This document shows, piece by piece, positions 1 to 11,063 of a stretch of 64,000 bases of DNA. The DNA comes from Oryzias latipes (taxonomy: Eukaryota > Chordata > Actinopteri > Beloniformes > Adrianichthyidae). The notes beneath the pieces are model-generated. The model was not told the origin of the DNA and did no database searches. It saw only the letters and a program-made list of their open reading frames with translations. The position numbers and the translations under genes are program-made. Where the stretch lies: contig NC_019872.2 of assembly GCF_002234675.1 (NCBI RefSeq), positions 9,006,950-9,070,949 of the forward strand. The letters are read 5' to 3'. Each line of letters begins with the position of its first letter. Positions within the stretch are counted from its first letter, which is position 1.

Positions 1-480
1 TCACATGTGTGTTGTCCGTTGTGATGTACTTGGTCATTACGTTCTAGTAAAATAAACCTACCATGCCTCAATCCAAATGGTATTTTCCAACATTTATTAT
101 AATTCTATAATGGAAAAGGGCGATTCAGTCAACTTGGCTCAGACAGATCAATCTGATTGGATTGTGGGAATTAAAAGGATTCAATTTATTGAATCTAATG
201 TGCAAACTAATTTTCCTTCATCGCTATATACAAAGATTATGTAAAAAGTGGGAAGGGAGAAAAGTGGAACATTATTATGGAAGCATTTGTGTCTCATAAT
301 TCAAAATGAATTATGAGAATTTTTCATTTTTACAATAAAGCTGCATTTGTTGACTCAAAAATAAAAAATAAAAAAATCAATCTGTCAAATGGCTTACTGT
401 TTCTCAATTCATTTTGTCAATTAAAATGATAAAGGAAGTTTCATTTTCAAAAAACTTTCTGGTAAATGTGTAGCAAAATC
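1..480. other. Unassigned AT-rich flank
   Basis: AT-rich sequence with short homopolymer runs. I see no open reading frame of note, no splice-bounded exon and no recognisable repeat end. Confidence 0.4.
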
Positions 481-489
481 CAATTAGAA

Positions 490-925
490 ATATCTAATTT
501 GACAATTAAAATGGATCAACAGAAATGCTTTTTCATTTTCACAAAGTAACTGCATCAATTGACACGAAAATATAAGTAAAAATCAATCATCTAAATTTTT
601 TTTTCATTTTCTACCTCAACAGCGCTTATTCTGTGACGTAATTAAAGCTATAATGCAAAGAGGAGATTGCGTTTTCGTTTTCACATCCACCTCGCAAAAA
701 GGGTAGCATAAATTCCAGTCACCCGTTCCGGGGGGAGGCGGGGCAATGACGTCAGTGCTCACTCTTCTTCTGTCACTAGCATTATTAAAGCTAAAAATAT
801 AAAGCTATAAGATATAAAGTAGGACATCTTGATACTGCAAATTTTGAATCACCTCCTGCTGGTCTGCAGAAATGCCCTAGAAAACCACACAGGTTCTTTG
901 ATTTGGCTAAAAACTGCGTAATCAT
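490..925. repeat. Paralogous downstream flank shared with 60.37-60.65 kb
   Basis: Blocks here (a poly-purine stretch near 505-545; the block around 815-920 beginning with 'agatataaagtaggacatctt') are near matches to 60365-60480 and 60530-60650. They lie in the same order, downstream of copy 1 here and of the inferred copy 3 there. I read this as part of the duplicated unit of the VWA7-like array. At 60.65 kb the sequence runs straight into the block that here begins near 5545, so about 4.6 kb of transposon sequence has entered on this side. Confidence 0.6.
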
Positions 926-1172
926 AATTAATTAAGACCTGTGGGAACGCTTTACAATAAATCAAAAGATGATTAGAGTGAGATTTTAAAGTTAAAAGTA
1001 AAAAAAATATATAAAACTGAAGTACTTACCTTTATGCTGTCCTGCAAACTGTGGTTATAATGTCAACACCCCCTGTATAATAGTCCATCCACAGGCGTGG
1101 TCAAAGCTGGTTCTGCTTGTTTGAAGAGATTCTCTAAATAACCTAAATGACCCCAGTAGACACTGATGTTAT

Positions 1173-1377
1173 CCCTTGTGTTATCTTAGATGACCTCACC
1201 CTTACAATGACGTGTTATCCCTACCATGACAAAGGTGGATAAAGGTGGAAAGATTTAATGTAATCCATGGACACCAGTAAAGATCACAAATCATTGAAGA
1301 AAAAACGTTTAGCGAACTGTCTAGTGGGTCTAGATGACCCAACTCCCAATGTTAAAGTGCCTAGGATACCACAAGGG
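1173..1377. mobile_element. piggyBac-like TTAA MITE (copy A)
   Basis: A 205-bp non-autonomous element with inverted ends CCCTTGTG and CACAAGGG. It is strongly similar to the MITEs at 4306-5379, 18769-18973 and 30785-35167. The flanking tetramers here are TTAT and TTAC, which look like decayed TTAA duplications. There is no coding capacity; short open frames inside it are chance. Confidence 0.7.
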
Positions 1378-1382
1378 TTACA

Positions 1383-1605
1383 ATGTCTTTCGGGGGACAG
1401 TCTACCAGCTGTCCCCGAATTACCTTCTTCCTCATATAAGTGTATGTAATACACTTATTAGGGTGAGGGGGGGCTACTTGGCAGTGGTCTCCTCCCATGG
1501 TTGCTGCATGGATATGGGCCCCCCACCCTCTCGGTTTTAATTTCACTTTAGATATGTAGGACCCTTGGCAGAGGGGGTGCTTGGACATCACTAGCCGCGG
1601 TTGCA
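1383..1605 (+). repeat. L1-type 3'UTR fragment, proximal part
   Basis: GC-rich sequence containing 'gggggacagtctaccagctg' and a 'ggctacttggcagtgg' block, closely matching 43180-43410. That block and the 31.9-33.4 kb copy together define the long GC-rich 3'UTR of an L1-type LINE family in this window. The fragment abuts the MITE on its left and breaks off near 1605. Confidence 0.55.
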
Positions 1606-2244
1606 TGGGCAAAATATCTTGATCGGATCAATGGTCAGATAAATATTCAAGCGTGCACACGGGAAGGGAAAACCTTTTTACGATTAGAACAAACGTTCAC
1701 ATGGGTCACACTTTCAGTCGGAATAAATCATTTGGGCATGCGCAGTAGTGTTGAAAATACTGGAAAAGGAAATGAGTTCCACAGTAAAAAAAACCTTGCT
1801 ATATACATTTATGCAGCAGCTCAGTAATATACCAAACGATCTTCCAAACGTGCTTTTACTAATGTCATGAATATTATGAAGCGCCTGTTCGCTCATCTGG
1901 AAACACAAATCCACGTGATTGTTTGAACAGTTTCTAAGGACTGAGCGACATTCTGCTTTGAAAAGCTCACACACCGCCCCAAAGCCGCTGTGTGAGCTGA
2001 CGGTCTGAGCTCTGCTCAGACACACGGTTCTCCTGAGTCCAGCAGCCGCTAACCCAGAGTGGCGGGACGGATCGCAGTCCGAATTCTCCCACACATAACA
2101 AAACAACAAAACGCACACGTAACAAAGCATCCTCCCTCCCCTCAAACACAAAGTCATTAATTGAGCTGCTCTGCTCAGAGACACAGTTCGCTCGGTCCCC
2201 CGGCACCCGAGCCCGGACCGTGCAGGGTCCAGACTTCACGGGGC
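1606..2244. other. Unidentified insert between two L1 3'UTR pieces
   Basis: The middle of the L1 3'UTR seen at 32.1-32.7 kb is replaced here by unrelated sequence, including a CpG-rich stretch at about 1970-2230 with two imperfect repeats of a 'gctctgctcagacacac'-like phrase. A 156-codon minus-strand frame (1714-2184) is open, but it has no recognisable domain and no paralogue in the window, so I do not call it a gene. It may be an old DNA transposon; no clean termini were found. Confidence 0.35.
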
Positions 2245-2705
2245 ATGAAGCGCTCCTCCCCGGCACCCCGCTCGCCCTGGCCTGGGTGGCGGATGTAATT
2301 GTCCAGCAGGTGGTTGTACTTTATCTGCTACCGTGTGGGTGTTGGGGGGATGACTCTCCCTCCTTCTTTTTACATTCCATCAACTACTTTAGAAGAACAT
2401 AAACACTCACTCAAGCACAGGTGCTGTCTCCCCTTTGCACCAATAGTTTGTGTTCCTGAATGAAATGTTTCATTTGTGTTGGTCTGAAGGCATAAGTATG
2501 CGTGTGGGAAAATTAGTTGTACTGTGTACAAGTTGACATGTTTGTATGTGAAGATTTTTGGAGCCAACAGGTATATTTATAACATTTGAAATGTGTGTGG
2601 AAAGGCCCAGCCCCCTCTAGATTTGTATTACTTCTAAACCTGACCGTAATGATCATAAACATCCAGCAACTTGTTGATTTATGCTGCTTCAAGGTTTTGT
2701 ATAGA
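2245..2705 (+). repeat. L1-type 3'UTR fragment, distal part
   Basis: From 'ccctggcctgggtggcgg' onward this matches 32710-33180, including 'ttttagaagaacataaacac' and the 'gtacatgttgacatgt'-type block, in the same order. It lacks the final 'tccaacacaagaggcc' tail and the poly-A seen in the complete copies, so it is truncated at both ends. Confidence 0.6.
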
Positions 2706-2789
2706 TCAAATCAGTTTGCCTTAAGCCATTTTGGAAATGCTAATATGATGTATTTTAGTTTAAGAAACATGCGAAATAGGAATAACCAG

Positions 2790-4265
2790 ACTGATGAAGT
2801 AAACAGGATTTTGGAACAACAAGAGTAAAAACCACTGACAATACCAGGTTTAGCAGAGTTGAAGAGGATGAAGACTGGAAAGGCATTTGGTCCTGAGGAT
2901 ATACCCGTGGAGGTATAGAAGAGTGTAGGAGAGATGGCAGTGGAGTTTTTGACTGGGCTGTTCAAGAGGATGTTGAGGAACAGAGGAGAAGTGTGATGGT
3001 GCCCATTTTTAAGAATAAGGAAGATATGCAGAGTTGTGACAACTACAGAGCTGACAATGAAGTTATGGGAAAGAGAAGTTGAAGATAGAATAAGAGCAGA
3101 AGTGAACATTTGTGAGCAGCAGTATGGTTTCATGCCAAGAAAGAGTACTGCAGATGCCACATTTGCTTTGAGGATGTTGATGGAGAAGTACAGAGAAGGT
3201 CAAAGAGAGCTACACTTTGTCTTTGTAGATCTGGAGAAAGCTTATGACAGGGTGCCCTGAGAGGAAATGTGGTATTGTATAAGGAGGTCTGGATTGATAG
3301 AAGTATGTTAGAGCAGTGCAGGACATGCATGAGGGCTGTAAGACAGTGGTAAGTTGTGGTGTCGGGGTGACAGAAAAGTTCAAGGTGGAGATGGGATTGC
3401 ATCAGGGATAAGGTTTGAGCCCCTTCCTGTTTGCAATGGTGATGGACAGGCTGACAGATGAGATTAAACAGGAATCATCATGGACTATGATGTTTGCAGA
3501 TGATATTCTGATTTGCAGTGAGAGCAGCAAACAGGTGGAGGAGAAGCTAATGGTGGAGGTTTGCCCTGGAAAAGAGAGGAATGAAGGTTAGCCACAGCAC
3601 GACAGAGTAGATGTGTGTGAATGAGAGGGAACCAGAAGGAAGAAGAGGATTACAGGGAGAAGAGACAAAGAAGGTGGAGGATTTTAAGTATATTGGGTCA
3701 AAAATCCAGAGTAATGGAGAGTGAGAAAAGAAGTGAAGAAGTGAATGCAGGCAGACTGGAATGGGAGGAGAAAAATGTCAGATGTGATGTGTGATAGAAT
3801 ACTTTTAGCTCCATTGAAAGGAAATGTGTCCAAACCTATAGTGAAACCTGCCATTTTGTTTGGCCTAGAGACAATGGCACGTAGAAAATCATGGGAAGCA
3901 GAGCTGGAGGTAGCAGAAATGTAGATGCTGAGGTTCTGTTTGGGAGTGACCAGGATGGGATCAGGAATGAGGACATCACAGGGACAGCACATGTCAGAGG
4001 TTTGGAGATGAGGTCAGAGACACCAGACTGAGATGGTTTGGACATGTCCTTAGGAGAGACAGTGAATATATTGGTAGATAGATGCTGGAGTCTGGTGGTG
4101 CCAGGCAAGAGGTCTAGAGGAAGACCAAATAGGAGGTTTATGGATGCAGTGAACAAAGACATGAAGGTTAGCTGGTGTTAGAGTACAGGATGAAGAAGAC
4201 AGGGTTAGATGATGGAAGCTGATTCGCTGTGGCGATCCCTGAAGCGTAAAGCCAAAAGTAAAACA
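2790..4265 (+). mobile_element. Decayed RTE-type LINE, reverse transcriptase part
   Basis: Translated pieces read in order like the reverse transcriptase of vertebrate RTE-clade elements. They include QQYGFMPRKSTADATFALR (about 3118-3174), VFVDLEKAYDRVP (3221-3259), a FADD-type active site (MMFADDILIC, about 3491-3520), a KYIGSKIQSNGE-like block near 3690, and a C-terminal IRCGDP-like end near 4225. Many stops and frameshifts break the frame, and the 5' part and endonuclease are missing. Retrotransposition role only; no intact protein. Confidence 0.75.
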
Positions 4266-4305
4266 AGATTATTTTCATATGCACGGATTGCACGGATTTC
4301 TTTAA

Positions 4306-5379
4306 CCCTTGTGCTATCTTTGATGACCCCACCCTTGCATTGACGTGTTCTCCCTATTATGACAAAGGTGGATAAAGGTGGAAAGATTTCATGTAATCCA
4401 TGGACACCAGTGAGGTTCACAAATCATTGAAGAAAAAACGTTTAGCGCACTGTCTAGTGGGTCTAGATCAGTGTTTTACAACCTTTTTTGAGCCACGGCA
4501 CACTTTAACCTTGACAAAAATCCCGCGGCACACCAGCATCCCAAAAAAAAAAAAAAAAAAAGCAGAAACTCATAGTCTGTTTTGATCTACAGCCCCCCCC
4601 CCCCCCCCCCCGGCAATCTGACGTGCATTTTTGTGATAATTGTGGCAGAAAAAGCAGGAAGTTGCAGATGTTTTTCTAAAAGATGTAATAAAAGTTAAGT
4701 TACATACAAACTGTATGTTCGTTGTGTTTTCAAGACGCTGTCCCTTTAAGCCAATGCATCATGGGAGATGTAGTGTGAAAACTGCGAGAAAACGGCAGAA
4801 AGACTCGCGTCTCTGAGCTTCATGGTTTTGTTCACTTGTTCCACGGTCTGACACCGGATTCTGTGGAAAGCTACACCGCTAAAGACGAGCTTTAGCTGGT
4901 GTTTTTGTCGGAACTGACTGAGTTATGAGCTAAATTGGAACAAGGAAGTGGAGACTTTGACCACTTCTGATTGGTCAGACTGATGACATGTGATTAAGCC
5001 TTCAAGAATGATTGGTGGAGTCGTGGAGACAGTAAAAGCTGCGGGACTTTTCCTTACACAGTTATAGCTGCAGCTATTTCGCGTTACCGTCATTCTTATC
5101 AAAATGTCTTTAATAGAATCAAATAAACACAACGAAAAAAGTATTTTATGATCGTTTATATTCCTAACTACTCAGTGTTTTATCAGGACCTGTTTGGATG
5201 AACAAAGAGCTGATTTCCTGGAGATGGTTAATGTTTTTAGATCAGTTAATGAGGGCAATTTTCCACGGCACACTTGACCATCTCCCACGGCACACTAGTG
5301 TGCCGCGGCACACTGGTTGAAAAACACTGGTCTAGATGACCCAACTCCTAATGTTAACGTGCCTAGGATGGCACAAGGG
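4306..5379. mobile_element. piggyBac-like TTAA MITE (copy B), split by a hAT element
   Basis: Perfect TTAA duplications flank the element (4302-4305 and 5380-5383), with inverted ends CCCTTGTGC and GCACAAGGG. The MITE is interrupted at its GTCTAGAT site by the 861-bp hAT element at 4469-5329. Removing that insert leaves a MITE of about 205 bp, the size of the 18769-18973 copy. Confidence 0.8.
4469..5329. mobile_element. Non-autonomous hAT element in the MITE
   Basis: 861-bp element starting CAGTGTTTTACAACC and ending with the matching inverted GGTTGAAAAACACTG. It is flanked by a perfect 8-bp duplication GTCTAGAT (4461-4468, 5330-5337), the hAT signature. It also carries sub-terminal inverted 'cacggcacac' motifs. 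No transposase frame; it contains poly-A (4543-4561) and poly-C (4594-4611) runs. Confidence 0.85.
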
Positions 5380-5544
5380 TTAAACCTGATTACAAACAAC
5401 TGTGCATATTTTTTTAAATTGTGACATCATCTATGCTGCAACTTGTGCTCCACAGGAACTAAACCCATCAAATCCAGATTCCTTGGATGTCATTTTTATA
5501 TCTAAATAATCTGCACAATTTTCTGTTCCTAATTTATGGCTCAA

Positions 5545-6090
5545 AGTAATCAGTAATATAGAGTTTGTAGAGTGGTTGATGTGTTTCCATTTTCAAGCTG
5601 CTCTGGTGGGGCCATTTTTGGGTTCATGAAAAAAAAATCTACATATTAAAACTGTTTTATTTATTTAGGGGCGGGGGTGTTCGAGGATTTGTATCACTTT
5701 ATATAGCAGAATGTAATTTGATACCTTTAAAGCCGCCCCTTTTTCTTTCTCATTTCATTTATATTTTTTACACAAACTTGATGTCCCCCTACTGCAAAAC
5801 CTAAAGAGAGAAAAAGTGGCAACACATTCAAAGTTTATTTTCAGAAATACCATAAACCATATGCCAGATGCAGATGATCATTGGTTAAAAATATTTTATT
5901 ATAGTGGTTTTAAGCCTTACTAATTATTTCATTCTCAGTTGAATACAAATTTGCAGTGACTATATGCCAAATTCCTTAGCTGCAGTTTGATGAAAATCAT
6001 ACCACCTTAATCTGAGGGCTAACTGATTCCTAATGTCCTGTGGGTGATCTGCTACAACATCAAAAGCTTCTGAAAATATAGAAATTAATC
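5545..6090 (-). other. 3' flank / probable 3'UTR of VWA7-like copy 1
   Basis: Follows the copy 1 stop codon on the minus strand. The sequence is conserved with 28670-29107 (copy 2) and 60660-61722 (copy 3), including 'gtgactatatgccaaat' near 5955. A minus-strand AATAAA lies at 5895-5900, about 190 bases past the stop, and is a candidate polyadenylation signal. Confidence 0.5.
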
Positions 6091-6519
6091 TCAATGCATC
6101 TTACAGCCGAACATAAGCCCCAAAATCATGATGCTGAGGCAAAGAAGAGAGGGCTGGACAGCTATAGATGATGAAGCTGTTGTTGATGAACTTGGCTTGA
6201 TTGTTGGACTGAATGTTGTGCTTACATTTGGGGCAACAGAGTAACTGCAGACTTCCACATTACCCACTCGATCTACAACCACCAGCTGCACGTTAGGCGA
6301 GCAGCAGGATGCGTTGTAGGATACCAGCGTCACGTTGGCTGTTGTCATATTAAAGTTTAAGATGCCGTCGCCTTCTCTGAGACTGATGCTATCGATCCCA
6401 GTTCCATTTTCTCCATCGGTCACTTGGACAGAGAGCTCCCATGTAGACTGGTTGCAGCTGTCACTGCAGTTGGACTGGAGACTAAGCAACTGGCAAACTG
6501 GAGGAGAAAAATCTGTCAC
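6091..6519 (-). CDS. VWA7-like copy 1, last coding exon (exon 16)
   Basis: Opens after the acceptor 'ccttcag' and ends at TGA (6091-6093). It encodes a Cys- and Asn-rich module, then a Ser/Thr-rich stretch (SSSTTASSS) and a terminal hydrophobic run (LLCLSIMILGLMFGC), the pattern of a GPI-attachment or membrane tail. Copy 2 has a stop codon just before the equivalent of this tail. Confidence 0.85.
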   Translation of the reverse strand: MTDFSPPVCQLLSLQSNCSDSCNQSTWELSVQVTDGENGTGIDSISLREGDGILNFNMTTANVTLVSYNASCCSPNVQLVVVDRVGNVEVCSYSVAPNVSTTFSPTIKPSSSTTASSSIAVQPSLLCLSIMILGLMFGCKMH

Positions 6520-6576
6520 CTGAAGGTGGAAGAAAATGGAAAGATTACCACAAATTAAAAAATAAATAAAAAAAGT

Positions 6577-8120
6577 AAAAACTGTTTTAAAAAATAAAGG
6601 GAACACCCTGAACGACTTAATGTTACCTTAAGTAACAATCAAATTGTCTAAATGGAAAACAATACTGAGTGACAATCAGTTTCACATGTTTTTGTACTTT
6701 TTGAATAGAGAGTAAGTGGAAATGAAAGGCAATATACCTATCTATACAAGCAATATACCTCCAATAAAGGAGTGGTTCTGCAAGTGGTGACCACAGACAA
6801 CTTCTCTGTCTATGTTTTCTGGCTTATGTTTTGGTGACTTTTGAATGCTGACAGTGATGTCACTCCTGTATTACCATGAGACAACGTCTACAACCCACAC
6901 AAGTGGCCCAGGTAGAGCAATTCATCCAAGACGGCACATCAATGCAAGCTGTAGCAAGAAGCTTTGCTGTGTCTGTTAGCGTAGAGTCCAGAGCATGGAG
7001 GAGCTATCAAGAGACAGGCCAGTACATCAGGAAATAAGGAGGCCATAGGAGGGCAACAACCCTGCATCAAGACCACTACCTCCTTCTTTGTGCAAGAAGA
7101 CACAGGAAGAGCACTGCCTGAGCCCTGCAAAATGACCTCCAGTAGGCCACAAATATACACGTGTTTTTTTCAAACTGTTTGAAATAGACTCCATAAGGGT
7201 GGTACGAGGGCCCGACATCTACAGGTGGGAATTGTGCTTACAGCCCAACGTTGTGCAAGACGTTTGGCATTTGCTAGAGAACACTAAGATTGATAAATTT
7301 GCCACTGGTGCCTTGTGTTCTTCACAAATGAAAGCAAGTTCATCCAGAACACGAGAGACAAACGTGACAGAGTCTGGAGAACATTCTCCTGCCTGCAACA
7401 TCGTCCAACATGACCGGTTTGGCAGTGGGTCAGTGATGGTTTAGAGTGGCATTTCTTTGGAAGGCCGAACAGCTCTTCATATGCTTTCCAAAGGTAATCT
7501 GACGGCCATTAGATACCGAGATGAGATTATCAGACCTCTTGTAAAACCGTATACTGGTACGATTGGCCCTGGTTTCCTCCTAATGCAAGACAATGCTAAA
7601 CCTCATGTGGCCAGAGTGTGTCAGCAGTTTATAATATAAATATAAATGTGATATAATGGAATGGCCCGTCCGTTCACCAGACCTAAATCCAATTAGCACA
7701 TCTGGGTCATCATGTCTCGGTCTGTCCACCAACACCATATTGCACCTCAGTCTGTCCAGGAGTTGGGGGAAGCTTTGGTCTAAGTGGAGATCCCCAGAAG
7801 ACCATCCACCACCTCTTTAGAAACAAAACCAGGTGTTACATGGAAGTTATGCGGGCGTGTAGAGGCCAAACACACTACTTAGCCTCATTTTGACTTGTTT
7901 CGAGCCATTACATCCCAGTTAGTCAGCTTGTAATGTGTTTTTCCACTTTAATTTTGAGTATGATTCTACATCTTCATAAGCTAAAACAGTTCCATTAATC
8001 ATTTTTGTGTGGTTGTGTTGTCAGTACATGCAACTACATATAGAATAAAGCATTTCAAAAGAATATTTCATTCGTTCAGGTATAGGATGAGTAATCCCTT
8101 TATCTTTTAAAGCAGCGTCT
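6577..8120 (+). mobile_element. Tc1-like DNA transposon, decayed, in intron 15 of copy 1
   Basis: Plus-strand translation gives Tc1-type transposase pieces in order: an N-terminal helix-turn-helix-like part from about 6876 (RQRLQPTQVAQVEQFI), ESKFIQNT (about 7325), EGRTALHML (7460) and DNAKPHVARVCQQF (about 7590-7630). Frameshifts and stops break it. The ends share an inverted 'ttttaaa-ataaaggga' motif, and the insertion point is TA: copy 2 shows an uninterrupted 'ta' junction near 29600. A second copy of its left part starts near 63882, probably the same insertion in copy 3. Confidence 0.8.
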
Positions 8121-8160
8121 ATATAATGTATAGCAATGCAGTTTTCTATCTCAAATGGAC

Positions 8161-8454
8161 CTTTGGAAGAACAGTGAGACGCAGCACATCATAGTTGGCG
8201 TCTGCACCTCCTGGAGCTTCAGCTTCTATGGTCAGTGTGACACCAGTACCAGCCTGGGAGGCCAGAGGTGCTGTGATACTTGCTGTTCCATTGGCACTAC
8301 CTCCATTTTCCAGAGTTAAACTGGATGGGTAGGTTAAATCAAAACCTTGGTCATTGGTAGCTTTGATGACAAAGTTTCCTCCTTCGCCTGTGGTCGTCAC
8401 AGAAAAGGGAATGAGGAGTGGAGTTCCAGGCTCTAAGACACTTCCTGTATCAGA
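8161..8454 (-). CDS. VWA7-like copy 1, exon 15
   Basis: 294 bases between acceptor 'gttttcag' and donor 'AAAG|gtccat', open throughout. It encodes an Ig-like/beta-sandwich module (PFSVTTTGEGGNFVIKATND) typical of the C-terminal half of VWA7. The copy 2 equivalent is 29635-29928, the same length. Confidence 0.85.
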
Positions 8455-8621
8455 CTGAAAACAAACAAATAAAAAAAACATTTTAAAAAGACAAATAAAC
8501 AATTTTCCTTCGAGTTAAATGGTTTTGATAGCGTTTTTTTCTTACCAAAGTAACAGATACAGAAGAAGCTCTGAGGCTGGTTGAAGACTGCCTCTGGAAT
8601 GTCATTGAGGATGCTCTAGAG

Positions 8622-9757
8622 CAGGGGTCGGGAACCTTTTTGGCCAAGAGAGCCATAAACGCCACATATTTTTAAATGTAATTTCGAAAGAGCCATACAA
8701 TAATGTAGCGTCCCTTTCCCACACTGAGGCACGGAGACTTAACCTCTTTTAAGGTTCTTTATTCTGGTTACTGTATACCACAACAAACGCCGTAAAATTA
8801 ATTCAGCAACTCCTGAATCTCTCCTGTCGACACGAGACGAGAGAGAGCGCTTCTACCAACTTTATATTCACCTGCTCCCGCTGCAGCCCTCCCATTTCCC
8901 TTATTCGGCCCATAGCTGAACCCCATTGGTCCAAATTACCTAACAACAGGCTGAGCGACAGAACTGAGAGCCAATCAGATCTCTGTTTGATGCGGTCAAT
9001 GAACTCCAGAACTTTTAACGCGGCCCAACAGCCATCCAACTCAGTCCGCGACAATATGTTTAAAACTAAATATACAAGTGAATGTGTGCATTTGATTTAA
9101 TTTCAACATTTTTAAAGTACAATAAGTCTGTGGATTCTTTTTAATAACATTGTTATTCTGTTGCTAATAAATGATGAGTATTTCTCGTGGTAGTTTTGCT
9201 GATGGTCTAGTCTGGTTGATACGTGGTGAGTTTCTGCTTCATGCAGACGTTGAGACTTTAACGTGATCGTAGGTCTGAATGTTCTGTAGATGTGACAAAG
9301 ACTGCTCACATGCAGACGGGGAGCCAAACACACACTCACACGCCGCAGTGAGTGACGGGCAGCGGGTTTTACGTTTTTATAATCCCTGCGCGATTCACCT
9401 GCTGCCTGTCCCCACAACACCTCAGCCCCACCCCCCCTGCTTTCTTCCTCACACATCCCGTCCCCGCAACTGCGCGCTCTTTCTCAGAGACGGGAGCGCG
9501 CACTTTTAGGCACGGCAATTCACAGGTTTCCAGTTGGTACAAACTCTGTGAAATAATAGATAATTGTAAACTTATAGCGCTGGCGCAGATTTTTCTCTCT
9601 AAGCACCGCTACTACTGCGCGCCTCTGGCACCGCATTGCGCCCGAGAAGGACTGGTCTAATGATAAAAAAAAGTATAATTAAAGATTTGTCTGCGAGCCA
9701 CATGTGACAATCAAAAGAGCCATATATGGCTCGCGAGCCATAGGTTCCCGACCCCTG
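8622..9757. mobile_element. Non-autonomous hAT element inside a coding exon
   Basis: 1136 bp, starting CAGGGGTCGGGAACC and ending GGTTCCCGACCCCTG, with sub-terminal 'agagccat' / 'atggctcgcgagccat' motifs. Perfect 8-bp duplication CTCTAGAG at 8614-8621 and 9758-9765. The same site is single and uninterrupted in copy 2 (about 30087-30094). There is no transposase frame. A 350-bp solo LTR (8704-9053) sits inside it. Confidence 0.9.
8704..9053 (-). mobile_element. Solo LTR nested in the hAT element
   Basis: On the minus strand it starts TGTCGCGGACTG and ends GGGACGCTACA (TG...CA ends). It has a TATAAA-like box (gaatataaagttgg) followed by an AATAAA signal, the order expected in an LTR. Flanking 5-mers are similar but not identical. 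No matching internal retroelement was seen in the window. Superfamily not assigned. Confidence 0.65.
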
Positions 9758-10060
9758 CTCTAGAGGCTGTACTGTTGGTGCTCTGCCCCCTCACTAATAC
9801 CACAAACTCAACTGATGGTATCTTGTCAAAATGGACTAAGTATTGTCCTCCCCCCTGAGCCTCCACAAGACCATTAACCTTCCCTGACCCTGAGGATTCA
9901 ACCAAAGTGACTTCTGTCACAGTGGAGATGTCAGCCTCAAGTAGAACAACCTGCAAACTAGTGTTACTGCCTTTAAAGGAAAGAAAATCAGGTCAAAATA
10001 AATGCCAAAGCTCAGAAACTGGCTAAAACAAAGTAAAAAAAAAAAAGAGATTTATTTTAC

Positions 10061-10153
10061 CTGTGGTGGGACGATTTTCCACGAGGTCAAATCCTTCTAA
10101 GGGGCCCTCAGATTGCTTAATGAATCTAAAAATGAAATCAATAGGACTCTGAC
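10061..10153 (-). CDS. VWA7-like copy 1, exon 13
   Basis: 93 bases with acceptor 'tttacag' and donor 'CACAG|gtaaaa', encoding SPIDFIFRFIKQSEGP. This is the last exon before the large LINE nest in intron 12. It matches 30387-30479 in copy 2. Confidence 0.8.
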
Positions 10154-10159
10154 CTGTAA

Positions 10160-10835
10160 ATAACACAAGTAAAAGAAGAAAGCAAAGCAGGGAAAAATGT
10201 AATTTACAGCTTCAGAATAAGAAAACAGGGGTTAGTCACCTAAATATGGAGTCCCAAATTGTTCATAATTAAAAAAAAAAATATGACCTTGTGCAATCAC
10301 ACAGTCAACAATAAAATATCTCATAAATATATAAAATCATCATGAATTTGGGAAAAATCTGCATATAGATTAAAAAAAAATAAAAATGAGCCAATATCTT
10401 AAGTACATATATTACATTTCGCGCCTCAACACTGTGGATGTGTTGAGATGCATACTACCACCTAGTGATGAGGGGTGTGCATTGCACCATCAGGTTCACT
10501 GAAGCAACTTTGATCGTTCGATGTAGTTAGGGTGCTGCTGCTTATGTCTGAGTAAAGGAGTAGCCAATCACAAAAGAGTCTCCTTTCATCATGAAATAAA
10601 TAAGAATTTCTTAAAAACAGCAATGTGAAATAAAAACAAAGCTACTTTGGAAAAGATTGATTCTGAAATCTGAGTTTAAAAAAATAAGCCATAGCATTTT
10701 AATAATATTCAACATGATCAAAATGCTGTTTTAAAATAATTAATAGGTTCTTAAAGCAAAATCAATAGTACTTAATAATATAATGGCTCATTTAAAATTT
10801 GTGTGAAGGTTCTTCCAATTTCATGATCATTTTAT
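10160..10835. other. Intron 12 of copy 1, part without identified elements
   Basis: AT-rich intronic sequence between exon 13 and the minus-strand LINE. I see poly-A stretches and no exon-like or element-end signal. Confidence 0.5.
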
Positions 10836-11063
10836 ATATATATATTTTTTTTATGTGTGATTTATTTATAAATTTTTCAAAATAAGAAAACACAAACAAA
10901 CAAACAAACAATTCAAAACCACAATTACAAAGAAAAAAAAAAAAAAAAAAAGCACACAAATGAATAAACAAAATCTTACAAACAATAAAACAATATGCTG
11001 TGCTACCAATCTGGAAACAGCAGAGACACTGCACAACTCACAACTATTAATGTACCCAAAAGT

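Larger units (their letters stand above)
8546..9970 (-). pseudogene. VWA7-like copy 1, exon 14 split by a hAT element
   Basis: The exon reads 9970-9758, is cut by the element at 8622-9757, and resumes at 8621-8546. Without the insert and one 8-bp duplication it is 281 bases, as in copy 2 (30020-30300). Translation into the element adds 14 codons after ASRA and stops at 9711-9713. Skipping this exon would shift the frame because 281 is not a multiple of three. Unless the whole element is spliced out, the C-terminal modules are lost. Confidence 0.85.

Noticed and set aside
1714..2184. 156-codon minus-strand frame
   Set aside because: No domain, no start context, no splice-bounded relative, and it lies in an unidentified insert between two L1 pieces. 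It may be part of an old element but is not supported as a gene.
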